From an uncultured Lactobacillus sp. (GTDB lineage: Bacteria; Bacillota; Bacilli; Lactobacillales; Lactobacillaceae), in assembly GCA_937874185.1 (NCBI GenBank), contig CALNAK010000039.1, forward strand, positions 1 through 64,000: a DNA stretch of 64,000 bases. Direction: 5' to 3'. The notes beneath the pieces are model-generated. The model had not been told where the DNA came from and did no database searches. It saw only the letters and a program-made list of their open reading frames with translations. How positions within the stretch are numbered: position 1 is the first letter of the stretch; each line of letters opens with the position of its first letter. Positions 33,236 to 41,737 of the stretch are shown piece by piece. A program made the translations under genes and the position numbers.

Positions 33236-33279
33236 AGAAAAACCTAGCTTTAGTCATCATCGACTAAAGCTAGGTTTTT
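33236..33279. terminator. terminator of the two-component operon
   Basis: AAAAACCTAGCTTTAGTC pairs perfectly with GACTAAAGCTAGGTTTTT. On the minus strand it overlaps the last codons of the histidine kinase gene. Confidence 0.92.
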
Positions 33280-34185
33280 CTGATCATACAGATGTTTAAA
33301 TAATAAGTTGACCTCAAAATGATTGCCTTTTGAAGTTAATTGAACTCGTCCACCAAGGGTTGTAACCAAGGATTGGACAATACTCAAACCCAAACCGATA
33401 CTATGGTTATTCCGGGAGTTATCGGCTGTATAGAAGCGGTTTAATAAGATACTGCTATTATCAATTATCTCATTAGTTGAATTTTCAAAATCAATTTGAA
33501 TGATGGAATTACTCTTTTGTAGTCGGATAGTTGTATCATTAATCGCATATTTAATAATATTACCAATCAAATTTTCAAAAATACGCTTAAACATCATTTC
33601 ATCACTTTGAATAATGATGTCAGATTCTATCTCCAAATTAACTGAGATATTCTTTTCGTTTAACTGGTCATAGTAGTTAAAGAGTTCTTTTTGAAGTGTT
33701 TCGGATAGATTAAATTGATTAACGTTTAGACTCTGACTCTTTTCTTGTATCAAATTGAAATCCATTAAGTAGTGTAAATAGTAGTTAACAGATTCAAGAT
33801 TGTTTTGAATTCTTAATAGATCTGAATTCTGTTTACCCTTGCTTTGTTGTGTCAATAATTGAACATATCCCATCGAAACAGTTAGGGGAGTTTTGATGTC
33901 ATGGGTTAAGTTAGTCAACATTTGATCGAATTGTTTGTTCTGAGTTTCTTGAGTTTCTTGTAATTGATGTAATTGTTTTAGATTATAGTTGCATGCTTTT
34001 GCCAGTTTTTTTGTTACTGAAAGGCCAGAGCCAGTGGTAACTTGACCATTAGCATCGTGTTGATTGATATAATCTAAATCACGAGTAATCCGAAAGATAT
34101 CATGCAATAGTAATAAAATAGTTAATAATAAAATTAGACAAACGGTTGATAGGGTTAATATCATGAATGACGACCATCCTTTCAC
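33250..34185 (-). CDS. sensor histidine kinase
   Basis: A 311-residue kinase with one membrane segment (about 8-30) and no extracellular sensor, so it probably senses in the membrane or through a partner. HisKA box is NLTHDIKTPLTVSMGYVQLL. The ATPase boxes are NLIGNIIKYA and IGLGLSIVQSL. The GTG start overlaps the regulator stop by four bases. The pair is divergent from a BcrA-type ABC transporter, the layout of peptide-antibiotic resistance modules. Confidence 0.9.
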   Translation of the reverse strand: MKGWSSFMILTLSTVCLILLLTILLLLHDIFRITRDLDYINQHDANGQVTTGSGLSVTKKLAKACNYNLKQLHQLQETQETQNKQFDQMLTNLTHDIKTPLTVSMGYVQLLTQQSKGKQNSDLLRIQNNLESVNYYLHYLMDFNLIQEKSQSLNVNQFNLSETLQKELFNYYDQLNEKNISVNLEIESDIIIQSDEMMFKRIFENLIGNIIKYAINDTTIRLQKSNSIIQIDFENSTNEIIDNSSILLNRFYTADNSRNNHSIGLGLSIVQSLVTTLGGRVQLTSKGNHFEVNLLFKHLYDQKNLALVDDD

Positions 34186-34853
34186 ACAAATCTAATTCCA
34201 ATACCCCAAATAGAAATTAAGTAATTTTTAGTAGTTGCTTCAGATAATTTTTTTCGTAAATTACTAATGTGAACGTTTAGAGTGTTGTCAGATCCATCAA
34301 GGTATTCTTCATGCCAAACCATTTGAAATAATTGTTCCTTTTCAAATACTTGATGGGGATGTGACATCAGAATCTGTAGTAATTTGAACTCCTTTTTGGA
34401 GAGAATTAGGTCATTATCGTTGGCAATGACCTGATGATGTTCATCATCAAGTACGATATTGTCAAATTGAACTAAATTACTAGCTTCTTCATTCGTTTGA
34501 TTGCGGAGTTGAACTTGAATTCGAGCCTGAAGTTCATCTATATCAAAGGGCTTAGTTAAGTAATCATTGGCTCCATCATTTAGCAAGTCAACTGTTTTGG
34601 ACTTACTTTGAATGGCAGTCAGGACAATAATTGGAACTTTTGATTGGTTACGGATAATCTTCAAAACACTTTCACCATCAATTTGCGGCAACATTAAATC
34701 CAGAATAATTAAGTTTGGCTGATTTTTTTTGAAATCATTAATTCCTGAGATTCCGTCTAAAGCTTGATAGATCATATAATTGGTTGATAATACATCAAAA
34801 AGCAGCGATTGAATGTCTTGATTATCTTCAATAATCAGTATTTTTGAGTTCAT
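34182..34853 (-). CDS. OmpR/PhoB family response regulator
   Basis: A 223-residue regulator. The receiver has NLIILDLMLPQIDGESVL with the phospho-acceptor Asp, Thr in IVLTAIQSK and Lys in YLTKPFDIDEL. The C-terminal winged helix has DNTLNVHISNLRKKL. ATG 34853 has GAGG nine bases upstream. It likely activates the divergent ABC genes at 34997. Confidence 0.93.
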   Translation of the reverse strand: MNSKILIIEDNQDIQSLLFDVLSTNYMIYQALDGISGINDFKKNQPNLIILDLMLPQIDGESVLKIIRNQSKVPIIVLTAIQSKSKTVDLLNDGANDYLTKPFDIDELQARIQVQLRNQTNEEASNLVQFDNIVLDDEHHQVIANDNDLILSKKEFKLLQILMSHPHQVFEKEQLFQMVWHEEYLDGSDNTLNVHISNLRKKLSEATTKNYLISIWGIGIRFV

Positions 34854-34996
34854 ATTGTACCTCATTTAGTTTGATACCTTAATTTTAGTCCATCAACTTC
34901 TCGGATTCCCGATAATTAATAATTAATTAATATTTAGTTATGAGATGATTTAACAAATGTCTACTAAAGTATTAAGTAAAGAGAGAAGTGATAATG

Positions 34997-35923
34997 ATGA
35001 CAAAAACAATCTTGTCAGTAAATAATGTTAGTAAAAAATTTGGCAAATATAAGGCGATTGACAATGTAAGTTTTAAATTACAGAAGGGCGATATATATGG
35101 GCTGATTGGTTCCAATGGTGCAGGTAAGACGACCATTATGCGTTTGATTACACAATTATCACCACTTAAAGTAGGAACAATTGAATTATTTGAACAGAAA
35201 ATTGATCAACAGGCACTAAAGCATGTTGGGGCTATTATTGAGACACCGGCGTCTTTTAATAAATTGACGGTCAAACAAAATGTTACATTAGCCGCAATCC
35301 AAAGAGGAATTAATGACAAACAAAGAATTATTCAAATCATTGATTTTGTTGGTTTAGATAAGAAAATTAATACTAAAGCTGAGCACTTATCATTGGGTCA
35401 AAAACAGCGTCTTGGTTTAGCAATTGCCATTTTACCTGAACCGGATTTGCTGATATTAGATGAGCCAATCAACGGGCTTGATCCATCAGGGATTATTGAG
35501 TTTCGTAAGTTATTGTTGAAATTGAATCAGGAAAAACAGATCACCATTTTAATTTCGAGTCATATTTTGACTGAGCTGTACCAAGTGTCGACACGTTTTG
35601 GCTTTATTTATAATGGTCAACTAATTAAGGAAATTACTAAACAAGATCTTGATAATGTAAATCAATCTGGGTTGTTATTGACCGTCGATAATGTATCTAA
35701 AGCTGCTCAAATAATTGATGAAAAATATCAAAATAAATTTACTATTGTCGATGATAATAATATTTTGATTCATTCTTTCAATATTAATTCGTCTGAGTTG
35801 AATAAGCAGTTGATCATGGAGGGTGTTTCTGTAATCAGCATTACTAAACAAGAAAAATCGTTGGAAGATTACTATACTAACTTAATTGGAGGAGTTAATG
35901 ATGCTAAATCAATTAAGAACTGA
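34997..35923 (+). CDS. ABC transporter ATP-binding protein, BcrA-like
   Basis: About 308 residues. Walker A is GSNGAGKTT, the signature is LSLGQKQRLGLAIAI, Walker B is LLILDEPINGLDP, the H-loop is ISSHILTEL, and a BcrA-type tail follows. It resembles the ATPase at 3822 but is not identical. Three ATG/GTG codons are clustered; 34997 is best spaced from GAGAAG. It is the first gene of a two-gene operon divergent from the two-component system. Probably peptide antibiotic or lantibiotic export. Confidence 0.88.
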   Translation: MTKTILSVNNVSKKFGKYKAIDNVSFKLQKGDIYGLIGSNGAGKTTIMRLITQLSPLKVGTIELFEQKIDQQALKHVGAIIETPASFNKLTVKQNVTLAAIQRGINDKQRIIQIIDFVGLDKKINTKAEHLSLGQKQRLGLAIAILPEPDLLILDEPINGLDPSGIIEFRKLLLKLNQEKQITILISSHILTELYQVSTRFGFIYNGQLIKEITKQDLDNVNQSGLLLTVDNVSKAAQIIDEKYQNKFTIVDDNNILIHSFNINSSELNKQLIMEGVSVISITKQEKSLEDYYTNLIGGVNDAKSIKN

Positions 35924-36668
35924 CTTTTATCGGTTAAGCAGAAGCTGGGGAATTTATATCACACTTGCAGTTACTATTGCCTATTCGATCGTGATTATTG
36001 TCAATAATACTGTCGGAGGAATCATGGTTACAAGCGACTCAATGAAAAGTCTAGATTCAAATAGCGTTTGGACTTTGAAAGACGGGTTAAATGCCTCTAC
36101 TTTATCTTCGAGTTTGTTGATGTATCTGTTTATTGCTATCTTCGTAATAACTATTGGCTATGAATTCAGTCAAAAGACCTATAAGAATACGTTGGTATCA
36201 GGTATAACTCGTTTCCAATTCATCATTTCAAAATATTTGATGATACTACTGAATATTTTCGTAATGACCTTAGTATACTTTTTTACGGCAATAATAAGTG
36301 GAGTCATTACTGGTCGAAAAGTTGGTATGAGTTGGGGTAATTTGCTAACACAAACTTTAAATCATTCAATCGTAATTGCTTTTTTTATTAGCATTGTTTT
36401 TGGTATTGCAATTCTAATATTGTTAGCTACATCATCAGTTGTAATTAGTTCAATTTTTATTGTGGTTTTCCCAGTTATCATTAGTGTTTTGAATAATATA
36501 GTTCAATGGACTTGGTTGAAATATATCGACTTTTTCACTGCTGCTGTAAAAATTAGTCTAAAGTTGATACCAAATAGTCAATTATGGAATTATGTTTGGG
36601 TTAGTTTGATTATTTTGTTCGTTACAATGTTTTTGTCGATTGTAATTATTCGTAATAAAGAGTTGTAG
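35901..36668 (+). CDS. ABC-2 type permease
   Basis: A 255-residue membrane protein with six hydrophobic segments; MLNQLRTDFYRLSRSWGIYI and YEFSQKTYKNTLVSGITR are typical of ABC-2 permeases. It overlaps the ATPase gene by 23 bases and has GGAGGAG upstream. Works with the preceding ATPase. Confidence 0.85.
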   Translation: MLNQLRTDFYRLSRSWGIYITLAVTIAYSIVIIVNNTVGGIMVTSDSMKSLDSNSVWTLKDGLNASTLSSSLLMYLFIAIFVITIGYEFSQKTYKNTLVSGITRFQFIISKYLMILLNIFVMTLVYFFTAIISGVITGRKVGMSWGNLLTQTLNHSIVIAFFISIVFGIAILILLATSSVVISSIFIVVFPVIISVLNNIVQWTWLKYIDFFTAAVKISLKLIPNSQLWNYVWVSLIILFVTMFLSIVIIRNKEL

Positions 36669-36708
36669 GTGGCAATAGCAAGAAAATAAAATAATTTTAT
36701 TTAGATGA

Positions 36709-36750
36709 AAAAGACTACTGACTTTGTAATTTGAGTCAGTAGTCTTTTTG
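36709..36750. terminator. terminator of the ABC operon
   Basis: AAAAGACTACTGACT pairs with AGTCAGTAGTCTTTT with a T-run. A short GTAAAGTACATTTTT box (36767-36780) follows, related to the intergenic repeats described below. Confidence 0.9.
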
Positions 36751-37034
36751 AATCAAAAAACATGAGTAAAGTACATTTTTGCTAATACCATTGTTTTTAT
36801 AGAGGGATACATTACCTCTATAGATTTTTAAAATATAGGAATCGTCAAAATAATGTAAAAGGGATGTAGACCAAGTCAAGCTGTTGTGTCTTTTCTGTTA
36901 TTAGATCTGTTTCTATGCCATTACCAAAATTAAAGCTATCCTTTCAACATCATTATTTGTATAATCAGTTTTATCTCTTCTTGAAAAAGGTGGGATTGTT
37001 GAACGTCCATATAATTTAATTTAAGGAGTCTATC

Positions 37035-37783
37035 ATGAATTTCGTTTTTGATATCGATGGTACGTTAAGTTTTGATGGCAGGAGTATTGCTCCACCCATT
37101 ACACAGGTGTTAACGCACTTAATTCGAGAGCACCACGAAGTCGCTTTTGCGTCTGCCAGACCAATTCGTGACTTACTTCCCATTATCTCAGGATTTGATC
37201 ACCAGCCTTTAATTGGTGGTAATGGTGTTATGACCCGAGTTTCGGGAAAGTTATCTGTTCCCCAACCATTACCACCAGTTGCTGTTCAACAATTGAAGCA
37301 GCTCATAGAAGTTCATCACTTAGATTATGTTATGGATGGTACATGGGATTATGCTTGTCAGGTTTCCACCGCTAATCCAATTTTTTGCGTCAGCTTGATC
37401 CTCAACGATTGGCCGAACGCCTACCATTGGCTTCCTTAAATGATCCAGTTAAAGTTATTTTATTAAACCTGGATTCAGTATTGCGCTCAAGAATTAAGAA
37501 ATTATTAGTAACGCTAGACCTAGTCGTCATTGAACACAGTGGTGAGGGAAGCTTGGATATCACTGCTCAAGGAATTAATAAAGCCCACGCTTTGTCTGAT
37601 ATTGGTTTTGAAAACTACATTGCTTTTGGTAATGATGAAAATGATTGGACCATGTTAGCTAGTGCCCAGCAAGCAGTTTGGATCACTAGTAAACCCGAAT
37701 TAACACCAGTTCCTGGAGCAATATTGTGCCCACCAGATGCTGAATCTATTGCAATATTAATTTCAAAGCTAAGTCAATCCTAA
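37035..37783 (+). pseudogene. HAD-IIB (Cof-type) hydrolase, frameshifted at a T6 run
   Basis: The first frame gives MNFVFDIDGTLSFDGRSIAP (HAD motif I) and ends early. The second frame gives LASLNDPVKVILLNL, then AHALSDIGFENYIAFGNDEN with the C-terminal HAD motif GNDxND. One extra T in the T6 run (37381-37386) joins them into about 249 residues, the normal size for a sugar-phosphate phosphatase of this group. Preceded by AAGGAG. Its base composition is slightly higher in GC than its neighbours. Confidence 0.85.
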
Positions 37784-37905
37784 GTTGGTTTTTGTTGTAC
37801 AAAAATAGACATGAATTCATTCACATCTGTATAATTAAGGCGTCTAAACCAACAATACAAAGGGGTACTCATGTCCATGTCTTTTTTAAAACCAGTATTT
37901 GAAAG

Positions 37906-38085
37906 TTATTTTTCTTTGTCGAAAAGTGCGAAGTACACTGCGCCTAACCCTAATACCAAACTAATGAGATTTATTGCGGTATTGATTGAAATAATGGGGC
38001 CATCGAAGATTCTGATTGCCTCATAGCATAAGGATATTCCCACCCAGAATCCAAATTTTTTGTAGAATTGCTTGTTTATTGTCAT
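37906..38085 (-). CDS. small two-helix membrane protein
   Basis: A 59-residue protein starting MTINKQFYKKFGFWVGIS and ending in a basic tail KEK. It has two hydrophobic segments (about 11-24 and 34-53). GGGAG lies ten bases before ATG. I recognise no family. It faces the decayed HAD gene; the spacer on either side is AT-rich. Confidence 0.45.
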   Translation of the reverse strand: MTINKQFYKKFGFWVGISLCYEAIRIFDGPIISINTAINLISLVLGLGAVYFALFDKEK

Positions 38086-38234
38086 TACCAGTATTCTCCC
38101 TATATCAAATAATAATTACTTGTTTATTATAAACTTTAAATTATGACTAGCGATGGAAATAGTATGAACGTTTAGATTCTCAGTTTAATCGTAAGATTAT
38201 ATGCAGAGAATAATTAATGAACGAAATATTGTAT

Positions 38235-38427
38235 AATTTAATTAAATCGCCTAATTTGCCAGATTGATTTTTAATTAGAATGATATGGCTCTTTGTTATA
38301 ACATTAGAAAGAGCAATGTTCATTCTGCTTAAAATGTAAGGAATCGAAGATTCTTGCTTTTCTAATTCATTTTTATTAGATAAAAAAACTACTAATCTTC
38401 AAAAATTTATAGGTTAGTAGTTTTTTG
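38235..38427 (+). ncRNA. candidate structured small RNA
   Basis: TATAAT near 38231-38236 is followed by about 190 bases without a gene. They hold a two-part hairpin (AGAATG...GCTCTTT at 38277-38294 with AAAGAGC...CATTCT at 38308-38326), a small hairpin GAATC-GAA-GATTC (38341-38353), and a strong terminator (38383-38426). The -35 is weak. No coding frame fits. The reading as an independent RNA is inference. Confidence 0.4.
38383..38427. terminator. terminator not attached to any visible gene
   Basis: AAAAAACTACTAATCT pairs with AGGTTAGTAGTTTTTT. The nearest plus-strand gene ends 600 bp upstream, so it should end another transcript. Confidence 0.8.
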
Positions 38428-38690
38428 TAATATAAAGTACATTTTTAAGTAAAAATGCTCAAATTTTTTTTTACTTATAAATATCTTATTTTTTAATTCA
38501 TGAAAAAGTGGATTTTTTTGTACCTTATATTATAAATCTCCAATACCTTGCTGTGAATGGACTAAGACCTATAAAGTACCTGATATAAAAATGTACTTTA
38601 TTCCTATATGTACTTTATTATATGTAATAATAAGGTACATATTCATGTAACGAAATTGGATTGTTTTAAAAATAATAAAGTACATTATAA
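38428..38690. repeat. modular intergenic repeat, copy A
   Basis: Seven boxes related to ATAAAGTACAT occur in both orientations, at about 38431, 38519, 38571, 38590, 38608, 38630 and 38673. ATGTACTTTATTA and TAATAAGGTACAT (38608-38640) form an inverted pair. The part from 38515 aligns with the repeat at 44565-44745; the part before it (ending TTTTTACTTATAAATAT) aligns with 49960-50046. Confidence 0.7.
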
Positions 38691-38726
38691 GACTAAAATA
38701 AAACAAATAGAACCAAGATAATTAAC

Positions 38727-38768
38727 AAGGGACTAGTGTCTATGATACTTCATAGATTCTAGTCCTTT
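38727..38768. terminator. hairpin upstream of the FRG gene
   Basis: AAGGGACTAG-TCTATG pairs with CATAGA-CTAGTCCTTT with small internal mismatches. No gene ends here, so it may insulate the FRG gene. Confidence 0.65.
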
Positions 38769-38919
38769 ATTGAATTAATGTGTTTTTCTAACAACAATAT
38801 GTAATTGCAGTTATATAATTATGTTTATATGTAACAACTATTTGAGAATATTTAAATGAAATTAAACTCAGTATGAGATTTATTAAGAAAATCAATATTG
38901 ATTAATTTGAATATAGGAG

Positions 38920-40395
38920 ATGATTATCCTGAAAGAGAATCAAATAAATTCTGTGTCTGAATATTTAAGTTATTTAAAAAAATTTGATGTTTATTCCAGA
39001 AAAGGTCAACTATTTTTTAGAGGTCAGCTTTCAAGTTTTCCAGATATGAAGCCGTCGATTGCCAGAAGTGAAAGTGATTTTGCTAACGAATCAGATATTT
39101 TTAATGAGAATAAAATTGAGGGTAAAAGCATCCTTCAAAATCTAGCTAAAATGCAACACGACGGTAAACCAACTCGATTATTAGATTTTACAACTGATCC
39201 ACTCGTGGCATTATTTTTTGCAACGCAATATGAAAAAAGAGAAGATTCGAGTGTATATTTATTTGTTCGGCCGAGCAGTGGAAACAATGATCTTAAAGTT
39301 AAGTTTTTATCATTTATTGCGACTCAAAAAAGTAGAGATATTAAATATATAGTTATTCAGTTTAATGATGAATTTAATACTAATTTATCCGTTGAAACGG
39401 CAAAGTTATTATTAAAAAACGGTGTTTTTTTAAAACCACATTCTATTTCTGATATAGAAAATAGAAGAATGAATGAACAAAGGGGAACCTTTGCTATTCC
39501 TGGAAATTTTGTTCAAAACAATAAAGTCACAGATATCATTCCTTTTGAAAACGATGGTTCATACGAAGAAATTGTAATTCCCTTTGAATTTCAAGAAGAA
39601 ATTCGTAAAGAATTAAAATCCAAAGATTATACAACGGAACGACTCTATGGAAATCCAGAACAATTGGTTAAATATCCTGAATTGAATGAGAATAGTTATA
39701 AAAAAATAAATTCAAGATTTATTAGTAAGGGTCTTTATAAGCAATATTCAGAAACCATTGAGTTCGGTAAATTGATGACCCTGGATGAGATAGATGTTTG
39801 GGGTTATAAACATGCTATTCATTCTGGAGCTGAGTCAATAATGTTATGGTACAGAAGAAAAGGTGCATCAGCAGGAATTAATATTTTAACTCAACATTGG
39901 TTTACGTCAAGATTGGAAGCTGAATGTGGTTGGCGTGGGGAAAAATACGGGCAACTTAAATTGAATGATGAATTTGGAAAAGGATTTATTCCTAATGAGA
40001 TTTTCATTCAAAATACAAAACATAAATTTAAACATCTTCAGGTTAGTCCAGATGCAAAGGAAGCATTATTAGAAGTTAAGTTAGATAAGAATGGCTTAAT
40101 TATTGATACTAACTTATTGAAAGGTACCAAGTTATTTATATCTTATCGATTAGATAACGATGACTTTGAATGTAGTGATGATCTTATTGTTAATGGGAAA
40201 ATATCTAAGTTTTCTATCAAATCGAAATTTAACAAAATAATTGGTACCGTGACATTGGTTGTGTCTTCTTTACAGGGGACCTCAATTAGAGATGAATATG
40301 GTATAGATTATGAAAATTTAACAGGAGACTTTATTAAACGTTCTAATGAAGAAGCGTTTGTTTTTGGAAAAAAAGAATTTAATTTTATTAAGTGA
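38920..40395 (+). CDS. FRG domain-containing protein
   Basis: A 491-residue protein. Residues 20-215 carry an FRG domain, named for LFFRGQLSS (31-39), with the second core QHDGKPTRLLDF (79-90) and DPLVALFFAT (93-102). FRG proteins are uncharacterised but common in accessory and defence regions. The C-terminal half (about 230-491) is soluble, and I recognise no domain in it. AGGAG directly abuts the ATG at 38920, too close for normal initiation; CTG at 38929 is nine bases away and may be the real start. Flanked by repeats and decayed genes. Confidence 0.75.
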   Translation: MIILKENQINSVSEYLSYLKKFDVYSRKGQLFFRGQLSSFPDMKPSIARSESDFANESDIFNENKIEGKSILQNLAKMQHDGKPTRLLDFTTDPLVALFFATQYEKREDSSVYLFVRPSSGNNDLKVKFLSFIATQKSRDIKYIVIQFNDEFNTNLSVETAKLLLKNGVFLKPHSISDIENRRMNEQRGTFAIPGNFVQNNKVTDIIPFENDGSYEEIVIPFEFQEEIRKELKSKDYTTERLYGNPEQLVKYPELNENSYKKINSRFISKGLYKQYSETIEFGKLMTLDEIDVWGYKHAIHSGAESIMLWYRRKGASAGINILTQHWFTSRLEAECGWRGEKYGQLKLNDEFGKGFIPNEIFIQNTKHKFKHLQVSPDAKEALLEVKLDKNGLIIDTNLLKGTKLFISYRLDNDDFECSDDLIVNGKISKFSIKSKFNKIIGTVTLVVSSLQGTSIRDEYGIDYENLTGDFIKRSNEEAFVFGKKEFNFIK

Positions 40396-40415
40396 TTTCC
40401 AGAGGTATTAAGTAA

Positions 40416-40675
40416 TGGTTTCAAAAACGAAACAATTATCGGAATCGGTATTATCGGGTCTTACTGGGGAAGTTCGACTGAGTTCAGCCTTTTTGATATA
40501 TTTGTAGATCCAGCTTATCAATGATTATGTATTGGAAGGAAAAGACCCTTACTTTGAAATTCCAGCTTCTATAACAACCTTAGGATTCTGCAAAAAGATG
40601 GGATACCATTCCAAGAATAAGCAAACTAAATCTGATTCCGAGGAACCTTTTAGACTAGAAAAATACACTAAATAA
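40416..40675 (+). pseudogene. GNAT acetyltransferase remnant
   Basis: GIGIIGSYWGSSTEFSLFDI then FVDPAYQ and a stop is the middle of a GNAT fold. In another frame DPYFEIPASITTLGFCKKMG and EEPFRLEKYTK give its C-terminus. The acetyl-CoA loop (GxGxG/A) between them is deleted. A further FDIFVNPTYP echo at about 40706-40737 may be a piece of a second copy. Confidence 0.7.
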
Positions 40676-40818
40676 TTAACAAAAAATGTATTCAACTTTT
40701 TCGATATTTTTGTCAATCCAACTTATCCTTTTTGTTCTAGGATTTTGAAAGTGGGGCTACGGTTTTATTGCTCAATATGCTGTAATCTAACACCATTTCT
40801 ATTTAAAATTTATAAACT

Positions 40819-40866
40819 AAGGCCCTTGTACTAACCGCTCGAGCGGTTGATACAAGGGCCTCTTTT
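40819..40866. terminator. strong terminator with a nested palindrome
   Basis: GGCCCTTGTA and TACAAGGGCC enclose a second stem AACCGC-TCGA-GCGGTT, followed by TCTTTT. GC-rich against an AT-rich background. Confidence 0.85.
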
Positions 40867-40939
40867 GCTTTTATTATTAAAATCTAAATAATTAATTTCA
40901 ATAAAAACATTCATCCAGAATAAACCTCAATAACTCATT

Positions 40940-41664
40940 TTAGGAAAAAGGATTGCCGTCAGGAATACCATTTAAATAACGGTCGGATGACAGTCCTTCT
41001 GAAAGGGGACCATAGGAGATTGCACCCGCACCATTATTTTTTAGAACGTCAATGATGCCGCTATTTTCAACGTGACTATTGAGAACATTCATACTCATTT
41101 GATTGAGGACAAAAAGTGTACCAAGTTGTTTGAATAAGGCGATGACTTCCTTAAGTTGTGGAGCTTCATAGTTAGAAACTCCAACGTATAAGTCTTTACC
41201 AGATTTAACAATATCATCCAGGGCGTGGACAGCTTCAGAGAGTGGTGTCAAATCATCATATCGGTGATCGTAATAAATATCGACGTAGTCCAAATTTAAT
41301 CATTGATTCCTTGAATAAGTGACTTTCTGGAAGTACCAATACCGTAAGGGTCATCATGAATTTCATAGCCGACTTTGGTGGAAATGACCAATTCATCACG
41401 ATATGGTTTTAATTCATTATTTAAAATTTGACCGAACAGTTTTTCAGAACTTCCGAAATCACCATCACCATAGTGATTGGCATTATCGAATTGAAGGATT
41501 CCTTTGTCAAAAGCATGTAAGATAACCTTTCTTCGGTCATAGAATGGATCTTGACTACCAAACTTTTTCCATAATCCTAATGAAATAGGAGGCAACATCA
41601 AGCCAGTTTTTCCAGCATGACGGACAATACCTCTTGAATAACAATCTTCAGATGCTGTATACAT
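40940..41664 (-). pseudogene. YghZ/MgrA-type aldo-keto reductase, broken
   Basis: The first frame has GIVRHAGKTGLMLPPISLGL, FDNANHYGDGDFGSSEKLFG and ISTKVGYEI. After a deletion of about ten bases near 41294 the second frame continues LDYVDIYYDHRYDDLTPLSE and ISYGPLSEGLSSDRYL. The protein then ends about 80 residues early. Family is the glyceraldehyde-phosphate/methylglyoxal reductase group. Two independent lesions show true decay. Confidence 0.85.
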
Positions 41665-41737
41665 ATAATTATGATGTTACTTTAAGGTATGTAAAATCAA
41701 GCTGTCTTATTATATGAAAATCTTAAATTAATATGTG

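Noticed and set aside
34182..36668. Lantibiotic biosynthesis cluster around the two-component system and ABC genes
   Set aside because: No precursor peptide, LanB/LanC/LanM or protease gene is present; only a resistance-type sensor, regulator and exporter are seen.
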